Shown in pieces: positions 17,135 through 25,512 of a DNA stretch of 64,000 bases. Location: assembly GCF_002192255.1 (NCBI RefSeq), contig NZ_CP021768.1, positions 948,001 to 1,012,000 on the forward strand, in the 5' to 3' direction. Every line of letters starts with the position of its first letter. The first letter of the stretch is position 1. The stretch comes from Stenotrophomonas sp. WZN-1 (GTDB taxonomy: Bacteria; Pseudomonadota; Gammaproteobacteria; Xanthomonadales; Xanthomonadaceae). The translations under genes were made by a program, and so were the position numbers. The notes below the pieces were generated by a model. That model saw only the letters and a list, made by a program, of their open reading frames with translations, was not told the DNA's origin and made no database searches.

Positions 17135-19222
17135 TCAGAGGCCCTGCATCAATGCCATCTGTGCCGAATGCGGTGCCTCGTCGTGCGCCGGCGCACGCTT
17201 GTGGTAAACGCCGTCGGCGTCCAGTTCCCAGGCGTTGAGGTTGTCGTCCAGGTAGTTCTGCAGGACCTCGCGGTACACCCGCTTGGCCAGTTCCGGGTCG
17301 AGGATCGGGAAGCAGGTCTCGACCCGGCGCAGCAGGTTGCGTTCCAGCCAGTCTGCACTGGCGCAGTACATTTCCGGTGCGCCGTCGTTGCCGAACCAGT
17401 AGACGCGGCTGTGTTCCAGGAAGCGGCCGACGATCGAGCGCACGCGGATGTTGTCCGACACGCCCGGAACGCCCGGACGCAGGGTGCAGGCGCCACGGAT
17501 GATCAGGTCGATCTGCACGCCGGCCTGCGAGGCGGCGTACAGCGCGCGCACCACCTGCGGTTCGTTCAGTGCGTTCATCTTGGCGATGATCCGCGCCGGG
17601 CGGCCGGCGGCGGCGATGCGCGTCTCGCGCTCGATGCGGCCGAGGATGCCGGTGTGCAGGGTGAAGGGCGACTGCAGCAGGCGCTTGAGCTTCATCTTCG
17701 AGGCCAGCCCGGACAGCTGCTGGAACAGCAGGTGCACGTCGTTGCCGATGTCCGCATCGGCGGTGATCAGGCTGATGTCGGTGTACGCGCGGGCGGTGCC
17801 GCTGTGATAGTTGCCGGTGCCCAGGTGCACGTAGCGGCGCAGCTTGCGTCCCTCGCGGCGCACGATCAGCAGCATCTTGGCGTGGGTCTTGTAGCCGACC
17901 ACGCCGTACACCACCTGCACGCCAGCCTCCTGCAGGCGATCGGCCAGGCCGAGGTTGGCCTCTTCGTCGAAGCGCGCGCGCAGTTCGACCACCACAGTCA
18001 CGTCCTTGCCGTTGCGCGCGGCCTGGATCAGCGCGTCGACGATCAGCGAATCCTTGCCGGTGCGGTACAGGGTCTGCTTGATCGCCAGAACGTTGGGGTC
18101 GATCGCCGCCTGCCGGATCAGCTCCAGCACCGCGGTGAAGGCATCGAACGGATGGTGCAGCAGCAGGTCCTGGCGCGCCGTGGTCTCGAAGATGCCGTCG
18201 CTGTCGCGCAGCGTGCGCGGGGTCATCGGCGGGTACTTCAGGTCCGGCTGCGCGATCAGGTCGTACAGCTGGATGATGCGGTTGAGGTTGACCGGGCCGT
18301 CGATGCGATACACCGCGTTCTCGGTCAGGCCGAAATTCTGCAGCAGGGTGCGCACGATCTCGCGCGGCATGTCGTGGGCGATCTCCAGACGCACCGCCGG
18401 CCGGTAGCCGCGGTCGACCAGCTCGTCGCGCAGTGCCAGCGCCAGGTTCTCCACTTCCTCCTCGTCCACCACCAGCTCGGAGTTGCGGGTGACGCGGAAC
18501 TGGTAGGCGCCCTGGACTTCCATGCCCGGGAACAGCTCATCGACGAAGGTCGACAGCACCGAGGACAGGAACACGAAGTTCTGCGGCCCGCCGAGCTTCT
18601 CCGGCAGCTGGATGATGCGCGGCAGCGAGCGCGGCGCGCGCACGATGGCCAGGTGGCCGGCGCGGCCGAACGCGTCGGTGCCCTTCAGCACCACCACGAT
18701 GTTCAGCGACTTGTTGAGGATCTTCGGGAACGGATGTACCGGGTCCAGGCCCAGCGGCGACAGCACCGGCATGATCTCGTTGCGGAAGTACGCGCGCAGC
18801 CAGCGCTTCTGGCGGTCGGTCCAGGAATGGCGGCCGAGCACGCCGATGCCGGCGTCCATCAGCGCCGGGCGCAGCGTCTCGTTCCAGCAGCGGTACTGCT
18901 GGTCCACCAGTTCGGCGGCGCGGTCATGGATGGCATTGAGGATTGCCTGCGGGCTCATGCCGTCTGGTGCCGGCGGCAGGCCGAATTCCTGTGCGTGGCG
19001 CACGGCCGCAGCACGGATCTCGAAGAACTCGTCGAGGTTGGTGCAGGAGATGCACATGAAGCGCAGGCGCTCCAGCAGCGGCACCTGCGGGTCCATCGCC
19101 TGCGCCAGCACGCGGAAGTTGAAATCCAGCTGCGACAGCTCGCGGTTGATGTACAGCGCCGGGTCGCGCAACGGATCGTTGTCCGGGCTCACGGGGAGGG
19201 GGAGGGATCCGAGGCTGCTCAT
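17135..19222 (-). CDS. ppk: Polyphosphate kinase 1
   Basis: PPK1 reversibly makes inorganic polyphosphate from ATP. The length of 695 residues is standard. The N-terminal YINRELSQLDFNFRVL motif, the head domain and the two phospholipase-D-like catalytic domains are all present. The phospho-accepting histidine lies in GYKTHAKMLL near residue 440, followed by RRYVHLGTGNYHSGTARAYTD. ppk follows phoR by 4 bp, so it is very probably part of the phoB-phoR-ppk transcript and rises under phosphate starvation; that regulation is inferred from position. Confidence 0.96.
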   Translation of the reverse strand: MSSLGSLPLPVSPDNDPLRDPALYINRELSQLDFNFRVLAQAMDPQVPLLERLRFMCISCTNLDEFFEIRAAAVRHAQEFGLPPAPDGMSPQAILNAIHDRAAELVDQQYRCWNETLRPALMDAGIGVLGRHSWTDRQKRWLRAYFRNEIMPVLSPLGLDPVHPFPKILNKSLNIVVVLKGTDAFGRAGHLAIVRAPRSLPRIIQLPEKLGGPQNFVFLSSVLSTFVDELFPGMEVQGAYQFRVTRNSELVVDEEEVENLALALRDELVDRGYRPAVRLEIAHDMPREIVRTLLQNFGLTENAVYRIDGPVNLNRIIQLYDLIAQPDLKYPPMTPRTLRDSDGIFETTARQDLLLHHPFDAFTAVLELIRQAAIDPNVLAIKQTLYRTGKDSLIVDALIQAARNGKDVTVVVELRARFDEEANLGLADRLQEAGVQVVYGVVGYKTHAKMLLIVRREGRKLRRYVHLGTGNYHSGTARAYTDISLITADADIGNDVHLLFQQLSGLASKMKLKRLLQSPFTLHTGILGRIERETRIAAAGRPARIIAKMNALNEPQVVRALYAASQAGVQIDLIIRGACTLRPGVPGVSDNIRVRSIVGRFLEHSRVYWFGNDGAPEMYCASADWLERNLLRRVETCFPILDPELAKRVYREVLQNYLDDNLNAWELDADGVYHKRAPAHDEAPHSAQMALMQGL

Positions 19223-19226
19223 GGCG

Positions 19227-20558
19227 TCATTCTTCGATGGAGGTCAGGGGGGCGGACTCGCGCGGGCGCACGTGGTCGGCATCGAAATGGCAGGAGAACA
19301 CCGAGCCCTTGCCGACTTCGCTTTCAATCTCCAGCCGTGCGTGGTGCAGGCCGAGGATGTGCTTGACGATGGACAGGCCCAGCCCGGTGCCGCCGCTCTC
19401 GCGTGAGCGGCTGCTGGACACACGGTAGAAACGTTCGGTCAGGCGCGGCAGGTGCGTGGCCGGGATGCCATAGCCGGAATCGCGCACCGCCAGCACCGCG
19501 CCGTCGCCTTCGCGGCGGAACTCCACCGCGATGCGGCCGCCGGCCGGGGTATAGCGCACCGCGTTGGTGACCAGGTTGGAGAAGGCGCTGTGCAGTTCCT
19601 TGGTCGAACCCTGCAGGTCGACACCGGCGAGGTCGTCGATGCTGATCTGGTGGCGGCCCTGGCTGTGCGCCTCGGCCTCGCGGCGCAGCGTCGCCAGCAT
19701 CGGCTGCATGGCCACGGTCTCTTCCTCGCTGTGTTCCTGCGATTCGAGGCGCGACAGCGTCAGCAGGTCTTCCACCAGCTGGGCCATGCGCTGGCTCTGC
19801 TTGCGCATTTCTTCCAGCATCGGTCCGGTTCCCGGGAAATCCTCCGGGTCCATCATGTCCAGGTAGCCGTGGACCACGGTGAGCGGTGTGCGCAGTTCGT
19901 GTGAAACGTTGGCCACGAAGTCGCGGCGCACCTGTTCCAGGCGCAGCAGTTTGCTGACGTCGCGGGCGATCAGCAGCCAGTAATCCGACGAATAGGGAAT
20001 CAGGCGCAGGTTCAGGCGGATCGCCGGATCGACCGGCGAGGGCACGTCCAGGATCGGTTCGGCGTTGCGGCCCCCGGCCAGCCAGTGGGCCAGCGGCATC
20101 GGCTGCAGGCGTTCGACCAGGGCTTCGCCGAGATCGCCGGGATGGTGCAGGCCGAGCAGGGCGGTGGCCGCTTCGTTGAACCACTGCACGCGCTGGCTGT
20201 TGCGGTCCAGCACCACCACCGCATCGGGCAGCGCGGCTGCCGCGGCGCGGTAGCTGCGCAGCATGTCCAGCAGGCGGCGCTTGCGCACGCGCATTTCCAC
20301 CTGGTTGCGGTACAGCAGGCGGTCCAGTTCGTTCCAGACGCCGGTGCCTTCCTCGGCGGTGTCCCAGCGCTGGCGTGCGGTCAGGCGGCGCAGCACGCTG
20401 CGCAGGCGCCAGTAATGCCAGGCCAGAGTGGCCAGCGCGCCCAGCGCGATGCACAACCACAGATGGCCCGTGAACCACCCCACCAGTCCGGAGAACAGCA
20501 GTACCGCGGCAACGGTGGCCAGGGTCTTCAACCAGGCAGAGCGGATGTGGCGGGGCAT
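19227..20558 (-). CDS. phoR: Phosphate regulon sensor kinase PhoR
   Basis: A 443-residue membrane histidine kinase that phosphorylates PhoB under phosphate limitation. Two N-terminal transmembrane helices cover about residues 10-50 with almost no periplasmic loop, the PhoR hallmark. A PAS domain spans about 105-190. The H box FVANVSHELRTPL has the phospho-histidine near residue 218. N and G boxes follow (NLVTNAVRYTP, DSGYGIP, GGTGLGLSIVKHIL). It follows phoB by 106 bp, and that gap holds a GC-rich hairpin, so phoR may be expressed below phoB. Confidence 0.95.
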   Translation of the reverse strand: MPRHIRSAWLKTLATVAAVLLFSGLVGWFTGHLWLCIALGALATLAWHYWRLRSVLRRLTARQRWDTAEEGTGVWNELDRLLYRNQVEMRVRKRRLLDMLRSYRAAAAALPDAVVVLDRNSQRVQWFNEAATALLGLHHPGDLGEALVERLQPMPLAHWLAGGRNAEPILDVPSPVDPAIRLNLRLIPYSSDYWLLIARDVSKLLRLEQVRRDFVANVSHELRTPLTVVHGYLDMMDPEDFPGTGPMLEEMRKQSQRMAQLVEDLLTLSRLESQEHSEEETVAMQPMLATLRREAEAHSQGRHQISIDDLAGVDLQGSTKELHSAFSNLVTNAVRYTPAGGRIAVEFRREGDGAVLAVRDSGYGIPATHLPRLTERFYRVSSSRSRESGGTGLGLSIVKHILGLHHARLEIESEVGKGSVFSCHFDADHVRPRESAPLTSIEE

Positions 20559-20614
20559 TGCGGTCTCGTCGTTGAGGTGCGGCGGTTCACTGGGGTGAAC
20601 CGAGGGTTATAGCA

Positions 20615-20656
20615 GAGTTGCCGGCACCGGCACCCGCAGGTGCGCGGTGCCGGCAC
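20615..20656 (-). repeat. GC-rich hairpin between phoB and phoR
   Basis: TGCCGGCACC and GGTGCCGGCA-type arms surround a short GC-rich loop just after the phoB stop codon. No T run follows. It may attenuate read-through from phoB into phoR or protect the phoB mRNA end. Boundaries are approximate. Confidence 0.5.
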
Positions 20657-20664
20657 GACGAGAC

Positions 20665-21354
20665 TCAGGTGGCAGTGGAGAAGCGGTAGCCGGCGCCGCG
20701 CACGGTCTGCACCATGTTCTCGGCGTTGAACGGTTCCAGCGTCTTGCGCAGGCGGCGGATATGCACGTCGATGGTGCGCTCCTCCACGTACACGCTGCCG
20801 CCCCACACATGGTCCAGCAGCTGCGCGCGGGTATACACGCGCTCCGGGTGGGTCATGAAGAAGTGCAGCAGGCGGTATTCGGTCGGGCCGATCGGCACCG
20901 GCTGGTCGTTGGCGAACACGCGGTGGGCGGCGCCGTCGATGCGGATCGGGCCGACCGCCACGCTGCCGTCCTCGTCATCCTCGCGGGCACGGCGCATGAC
21001 CGCACGGATGCGGGCCAGCAGTTCGCGCGCCGAGAACGGCTTGACCACGTAGTCGTCGACGCCGGCTTCAAGGCCACCGACGCGGTCGTTCTCTTCGCCA
21101 CGGGCGGTCAGCATGATGATCGGCACTTCGCGGGTCAGCGTTTCCTTGCGCCAGCGGCGGGCAAGGTCCAGGCCGCTGGTGCCGGGAAGCATCCAGTCCA
21201 GCAGGATCAGGTCCGGAACGCGGTCGGCGATCGCGGTCTGGGCCTCCCGGGCATCGCCGGCGTGGACCGGTTCGTAATCGCCCTTGCGAAGGGCGAAGGC
21301 GACCATTTCACGGATCGCGGGCTCGTCATCGACGATCAGGATGCGTTTCTGCAC
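20665..21354 (-). CDS. phoB: Phosphate regulon response regulator PhoB
   Basis: A 229-residue OmpR-type response regulator. The receiver domain has the acidic pair Asp9-Asp10 and the phospho-acceptor Asp53 (LLDWMLPG). The C-terminal winged helix (VYTRAQLLDHVWGGSVYVEERTIDVHIRRLRK region) binds PHO boxes as a dimer. It is the first gene of the leftward phosphate block phoB-phoR-ppk. A PHO-box-like sequence lies 53 bp upstream of its start, which fits the known autoregulation of phoB in other proteobacteria. Confidence 0.96.
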   Translation of the reverse strand: MQKRILIVDDEPAIREMVAFALRKGDYEPVHAGDAREAQTAIADRVPDLILLDWMLPGTSGLDLARRWRKETLTREVPIIMLTARGEENDRVGGLEAGVDDYVVKPFSARELLARIRAVMRRAREDDEDGSVAVGPIRIDGAAHRVFANDQPVPIGPTEYRLLHFFMTHPERVYTRAQLLDHVWGGSVYVEERTIDVHIRRLRKTLEPFNAENMVQTVRGAGYRFSTAT

Positions 21355-21406
21355 GAGGACACCGTAGGGCTCGGTTACTGGAGTGGTGCCAGTAGACTAC
21401 GGTTTG

Positions 21407-21424
21407 ATGACATGTTTGTGACTA
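21407..21424 (-). promoter_or_regulatory. Candidate PHO box upstream of phoB
   Basis: Read on the minus strand, TAGTCAC-AAAC-ATGTCAT matches the 7-4-7 layout of PHO boxes (CTGTCAT repeats). The proximal half agrees at 6 of 7 bases and the distal half at 4 of 7. TAGTCT lies about 10 bp downstream as a possible -10. PhoB binding here is inferred. Confidence 0.5.
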
Positions 21425-21470
21425 CCTGGCCGGAACCGGCCTGGATTGCCATCGGCCGGTCATGCAGTGC

Positions 21471-23171
21471 TCAGCGGCGGTCCAGGTCCGGGTCCTGCAC
21501 GCCCTGGCGGCGCAGTTCCAGCACGGTCGGGGTGATCGATTCGATGCGGGCGTCGACCCGCGCGCGGCCGATGTAATCCAGCGCCGGGTTGCGCTTGAGC
21601 GCCTGCAGCTGCATCAGCGCCTGTTCCGGCCGCCCGCTGAGGAAGGCCGCCTCGGCATAGGCCTCGCTGGCACGCACGCTGTCGCCGGCAAGCTCGCTGG
21701 CGCGGGCAAAGCGCTGCTGGAAGACCGGATCGTTACCGCTTTGCGACAACAGGGGGCGCAGCATCGCCTGCGCACGCTGGCCGGCCTCGCGGTTGCCCTG
21801 TTCGTTCAGGATCTCGGCATAGGTCAGTGCCACCGGGCGGCTGTTGGGGTGTTCGCGCAGCAACTGCTCGAAGCGGCTGTTGGCCTGGGCGGTCTGGCCT
21901 GCCCGTGACTCCGCTTCGCCCAGGCCCAGCGCCAGCCACAGGTTGCCGGGATGGGTCTGAAGCAGGCCGGCCAGGGTCTGCCGGGCCTGGCCCGCGCCGG
22001 CGCGGCCACCGCGCATGACGGCCAGCGCCTGGCCATAGCGCTGCGCGTCGTTGAGACCGTCCTTCTGCCGCTTGGCCAGATCGGCATACTCGCGTTCCAA
22101 TTCGGGGGTGGAATCCGCGCTGAGCACACGCAGGCGCTCACGCGCCCAGTCGAAGTCGCCGCTGGCACCACGGTTGAGCTGGCCGATCGGCAGGCGCAGC
22201 ACACTGCTGGGCAGCAGCGGGTTGTTGCCGCGCAGCAGCGGCTCGCCCAGGCTGGGATCGGCCGGGTCCACCCGCTCCTTGCGCTCTCCGGTGGGGGTGC
22301 TGGTGGTCAGCAGCACCGTATCCTTCTTCATCTGCTCGGCGCGGGCCTTGGCCTCGCTGATGCGGGTGATGTTGACCGGGTGGGTGCGCAGGAATTCGGG
22401 CACGCTGTAGCCCCCTTCGTTGCCGCGCATGGCCGCCGACATCCGTTCGAAGAAGCCGGCCATGGCATCCACGTCGTAGCCGCTACGCGACAGGGTGCGG
22501 ATGCCGAGGCGGTCGGCCTCGGACTCGTTGGACCGGGTGTAGTTGATCTGCCGTTGCTGCATCAGGCCCATGCCCGAGCTGATCGCGGCCATCGTCGCGT
22601 TGCCGGACGACGTGCTGTTGCTGGCCTGGGCGGCCACCACTGCCGCCAGCATGCCCAGCAGGATCGGGATCTGGTCGCGCTGGGCGCGTTCGACACCGCG
22701 CAGCACATGCTGCTGGGTGACGTGGGCGATTTCGTGGGACAGCACCGCAGCGACCTCGTCCTCGCGCTCGGCGGTCAGCACCAGGCCGGCATTGACCCCG
22801 ATGTAGCCGCCCAGCGTGGCGAAGGCGTTGATCTGGCGGTCGTTCATCACGAAGAAGGTGTATGGCTGCCGCGGCTGGTCACTGTTGGAGCCGAGCCGGG
22901 TGCCCATGGTCTGCAGCCAGTCGTTGACCAGCGGATCCTCCAGCAGGTAGCCGTAGTTGCGCAGCTCGCGCAGCATCATCGCGCCGTACTCGGCCTGGCG
23001 GGCCGGGGTCAGCAGCTCGCCGGCCGAGGAGCCGATGTCGGGCAGCTTCTCCTGGGCCTGGGCCAGCGGCATGGCCAGGGCCAGGGTGACGGCGGTAGTC
23101 AGCAGCAGGGCTCGCAAGCAGAAGGTCCTCGGGCGGGGCGCGCCAAGCGTGGCAGGGCAGGGGGCAACCAT
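21471..23171 (-). CDS. bepA: Periplasmic M48 metalloprotease with TPR repeats (BepA-like)
   Basis: A 566-residue exported protease. A signal peptide covers about residues 20-40 (LALAMPLAQAQ). The M48 zinc motif HEIAHVTQQH is near residues 146-155, with the third ligand in NESEADRLG near 220. The C-terminal half is helical TPR repeats. This is the BepA/YfgC layout, a protease-chaperone that acts on outer-membrane barrel proteins such as LptD. It is divergent from grxC. The N terminus has a proline/arginine-rich leader, so the true start could be a little downstream of 23171. Confidence 0.85.
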   Translation of the reverse strand: MVAPCPATLGAPRPRTFCLRALLLTTAVTLALAMPLAQAQEKLPDIGSSAGELLTPARQAEYGAMMLRELRNYGYLLEDPLVNDWLQTMGTRLGSNSDQPRQPYTFFVMNDRQINAFATLGGYIGVNAGLVLTAEREDEVAAVLSHEIAHVTQQHVLRGVERAQRDQIPILLGMLAAVVAAQASNSTSSGNATMAAISSGMGLMQQRQINYTRSNESEADRLGIRTLSRSGYDVDAMAGFFERMSAAMRGNEGGYSVPEFLRTHPVNITRISEAKARAEQMKKDTVLLTTSTPTGERKERVDPADPSLGEPLLRGNNPLLPSSVLRLPIGQLNRGASGDFDWARERLRVLSADSTPELEREYADLAKRQKDGLNDAQRYGQALAVMRGGRAGAGQARQTLAGLLQTHPGNLWLALGLGEAESRAGQTAQANSRFEQLLREHPNSRPVALTYAEILNEQGNREAGQRAQAMLRPLLSQSGNDPVFQQRFARASELAGDSVRASEAYAEAAFLSGRPEQALMQLQALKRNPALDYIGRARVDARIESITPTVLELRRQGVQDPDLDRR

Positions 23172-23259
23172 TCGTTAATCCACAGTGTTGCGGCCGTGGC
23201 GTGGAAATTCCAGCGCACCGGTACCATATGTAGACCGTCGATCCATCGTGGAGTTTCCC

Positions 23260-23550
23260 GTGACAGCCCAGACCGCCGGCGGTGCCCCCGCCATTACCAT
23301 CTATTCCACCGCCGTCTGCCCGTACTGCGTGGCCGCCAAGAACTTCCTGAAGAGCAAGGGCCAGCAGTGGACCGAGGTCCGCATCGACCTGGACCCGGCC
23401 GAGCGCGAGAAGATGATGGCGCTGACCCGCCGCACCAGCGTGCCGCAGATCTTTGTCGGCGACGTCCACGTCGGCGGCTACGACGACATGATGGCCCTGC
23501 ACCGTGAAGGCAAGCTCGAGCCGCTGCTGGCCGGGCAGGGCCAGGCATGA
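23260..23550 (+). CDS. grxC: Glutaredoxin (GrxC type)
   Basis: A 96-residue dithiol glutaredoxin that reduces disulphides and glutathione mixed disulphides in the cytoplasm. The active site CPYC is at residues 20-23. TSVPQIFVGDVHVGGYDD carries the cis-proline and glutathione-binding residues. I chose GTG 23260 because GGAG lies 6 nt upstream; GTG at 23248 is also in frame. Its end overlaps the start of the next gene by 4 bp (ATGA), so the two are translationally coupled. Confidence 0.9.
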   Translation: MTAQTAGGAPAITIYSTAVCPYCVAAKNFLKSKGQQWTEVRIDLDPAEREKMMALTRRTSVPQIFVGDVHVGGYDDMMALHREGKLEPLLAGQGQA

Positions 23551-23939
23551 GCGCGGCCGACGACGGCAGCAAGGACCGCATCGCCGAGTTCACCGAGTTC
23601 CGCAAGCGCATGAACGAGCGCATCCTGGGTGAGCCGAACCAGGTGGTGCGCCGCTTCTTCGCGCTGGACACGCAGACCTACCAGGCCGGCGCGCTGGACG
23701 TGAAGACCAAGGAACTGCTGGGCCTGGTGGCCTCGATGGTGCTGCGCTGCGACGACTGCATCAGCTACCACGTCGCCCAGTGCAAGGACGCCGGCGTGAC
23801 CCGCGAGGAGTTCTTCGAGACCTTCTCGGTCGGCCTGGTGGTGGGCGGTTCCATCGTGATCCCGCACCTGCGCCGCGCGGTCGACTTCCTCGACCAGCTC
23901 GAAGGCGGGGCCGCCGCCCCGGAAGCGCACGCGCACTGA
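23547..23939 (+). CDS. Carboxymuconolactone decarboxylase / AhpD-like protein
   Basis: A 130-residue protein of the AhpD-like superfamily. The CDDCISYH motif (Cys68, Cys71, His75) matches the CxxC-x3-H redox site of peroxide-linked members. True decarboxylases lack these cysteines, so an AhpD-type alkylhydroperoxidase or thiol oxidoreductase role is more likely. Overlap with grxC strengthens a redox role, with the glutaredoxin a possible reductant. The C terminus ends EAHAH. Confidence 0.82.
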   Translation: MSAADDGSKDRIAEFTEFRKRMNERILGEPNQVVRRFFALDTQTYQAGALDVKTKELLGLVASMVLRCDDCISYHVAQCKDAGVTREEFFETFSVGLVVGGSIVIPHLRRAVDFLDQLEGGAAAPEAHAH

Positions 23940-23942
23940 AGG

Positions 23943-24014
23943 GCAGTGCCGGCCGCTGGCCGACATCTCCTGAACCCGACGTGGCCGAGGTTGCCGGCCA
24001 GCGGCCGGCACTAC
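23943..24014. repeat. SMAG-type REP pair
   Basis: GTGCCGGCCGCTGGCCG (from 23946, preceded by GCA instead of GTA) and a minus-strand GTAGTGCCGGCCGCTGG (24014 down to 23991) form an inverted pair. The GCCGGCCGCTGGCCGGC core recurs at 46278-46348. Confidence 0.7.
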
Positions 24015-24113
24015 CGAACGTGCGAGAGGCTTTCCCCTCAATCCAACAGCCCAGGAGCCCCTTCTTGTTGAAGGGGCGCGCCGACAGGCGGGGGTAGAGG
24101 AAGAATGCGCGGG

Positions 24114-24181
24114 CAATTCTGCCTTACCCGGCTCGGACTAATTGCCTATTTGGGGTCTCCGAGCCGGGTAAGGCATAATTG
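24114..24181. repeat. Imperfect 24-bp inverted repeat upstream of icd
   Basis: Core arms 24121-24137 and 24158-24174 (GCCTTACCCGGCTCGGA and its exact complement) extend outward to CAATT/AATTG after a 2-bp mismatch. The loop is 20 nt. It ends 77 bp before the icd start. It could be a leader structure, an operator or a mobile palindrome remnant. Confidence 0.55.
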
Positions 24182-24258
24182 CCGATGAAACTTCCTTTGC
24201 GCCGGCGTTTCCGGGCACGTCCGGACGGCGTTTTTCCCCCTGTTCGGAACATCGATCA

Positions 24259-25263
24259 ATGACGCAGAAAATTACGGTCATCCGCGGCGACGGCATTGGC
24301 CCGGAAATCATGGACGCCACCCTGTTCGTGCTCGACCAGCTCAAGACTGGCCTGGAGTACGAAGACGCCGACGCCGGCCTGGTGGCCCTGGAAAAGCACG
24401 GCGACCTGATGCCGGCGGTGACCCTGGAATCGATCGCGCGCAACAAGGTCGCGCTGAAGAGCCCGCTGACCACCCCGGTCGGTGGTGGCTTCACCTCGAT
24501 CAACGTCAGCCTGCGCCGCCACTTCGACCTGTACGCCAACGTGCGTCCGGCCCACACCTTCCCGAACACCAAGTCGCGTTTCGACAATGTCGACCTGATC
24601 ACCGTTCGTGAGAACACCGAGGGTGCCTACCTGGCCGAAGGCCAGGAAGTGTCGGCCGACGGCGAGACCGCCTTCTCCGGCACCCGCATCACCCGCAAGG
24701 GCTCCGAGCGCATCGTGCGCTACGCCTTCGAGCTGGCCAAGAGCACCGGCCGCAAGAAGGTCACCGCCGTGCACAAGGCCAACATCATCAAGTCGACCTC
24801 GGGCCTGTTCCTGAATGTCGCCCGTGAAGTCGCCGCGCAGTACCCGGAAATCGAGTTCCAGGAAATGATCGTCGACAACTGCTGCATGCAGCTGGTGATG
24901 CGTCCGGAACAGTTCGACGTGATCGTCACCACCAACCTGTTCGGCGACATCATCTCCGACCTGTGCGCCGGTCTGGTCGGCGGCCTGGGCCTGGCCCCGG
25001 GTGCCAACATCGGCAAGGACGCGGCGATCTTCGAAGCCGTGCACGGCACCGCGCCGGACATCGCCGGCCAGGGCAAGGCCAATCCGTGCGCGCTGCTGCT
25101 GGCAGCCGCGCAGATGCTGGACCATGTCGGCCAGCCGGAAAACGCCGAGCGCCTGCGCAAGGCCATCGTGGCGACCATGGAAGCCAAGGATTCGCTGACC
25201 GGGGACCTGGGCGGCACCGGTACCACCATGAGCTTTGCCCAGGCCATCGCCAGCCGCCTGTAA
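24259..25263 (+). CDS. icd: NAD-dependent isocitrate dehydrogenase
   Basis: A 334-residue beta-decarboxylating dehydrogenase that oxidises isocitrate to 2-oxoglutarate in the TCA cycle. IRGDGIGPE opens the chain. FTSINVSLRR holds the Ser and Asn that contact isocitrate in the E. coli enzyme (S113, N115), which argues against isopropylmalate dehydrogenase. The coenzyme motif reads HGTAPDIAGQ, where NADP enzymes have Lys-Tyr in place of Asp-Ile, so NAD preference is inferred. It is much shorter than the E. coli enzyme (about 416 residues). It is monocistronic with a structured upstream region. Confidence 0.88.
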   Translation: MTQKITVIRGDGIGPEIMDATLFVLDQLKTGLEYEDADAGLVALEKHGDLMPAVTLESIARNKVALKSPLTTPVGGGFTSINVSLRRHFDLYANVRPAHTFPNTKSRFDNVDLITVRENTEGAYLAEGQEVSADGETAFSGTRITRKGSERIVRYAFELAKSTGRKKVTAVHKANIIKSTSGLFLNVAREVAAQYPEIEFQEMIVDNCCMQLVMRPEQFDVIVTTNLFGDIISDLCAGLVGGLGLAPGANIGKDAAIFEAVHGTAPDIAGQGKANPCALLLAAAQMLDHVGQPENAERLRKAIVATMEAKDSLTGDLGGTGTTMSFAQAIASRL

Positions 25264-25336
25264 GCGGCCGGCCGACCTCGGTTGGATCCACAGCGGGGCG
25301 CCTTCGGGCGCCTCGTTGCGTTACGGGCTGGCTCGG

Positions 25337-25402
25337 CAGATCCACGCCATGCGTGGATGACGGGGCCCCTATGGTCCGCAGCCACCCATGGGGTGGCTCT
25401 AC
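25337..25402. repeat. SMAG-type REP pair, inverted
   Basis: A degenerate unit (GCAGATCCACGCCATGCG, 25337-25359) faces a minus-strand GTAGAGCCACCCCATGGG unit (25402 down to 25379). They lie between icd and the isochorismatase-like gene. Confidence 0.65.
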
Positions 25403-25512
25403 TGGGGATTGTCTGTGCGTATATCGCACAGATCATGTGCCGCTGGGCGGCTGGTTCGTGCGCCACGCGCTCCGCATCCTGTACCGACTTTCCAACGCAC
25501 AGGAGCCTGAAC

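Larger units (their letters stand above)
23940..24258. other. Structured intergenic region upstream of icd
   Basis: 319 bp without a gene. It contains a SMAG-like pair facing each other (23943-23964 and, minus strand, 23991-24014). It also has a hairpin GCCCCTTC-TTGTT-GAAGGGGC (24057-24077) and a third, larger inverted repeat at 24114-24181. The icd promoter must lie here. Confidence 0.6.

Noticed and set aside
21471..23171. The M48 protease as an HtpX-type membrane protease
   Set aside because: It has a cleavable signal peptide and TPR repeats rather than several membrane helices, so BepA-like is the better fit.
24121..24174. The hairpin upstream of icd as a simple terminator
   Set aside because: There is no T tract on either strand and the loop is 20 nt. 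It was listed as an unexplained inverted repeat instead.
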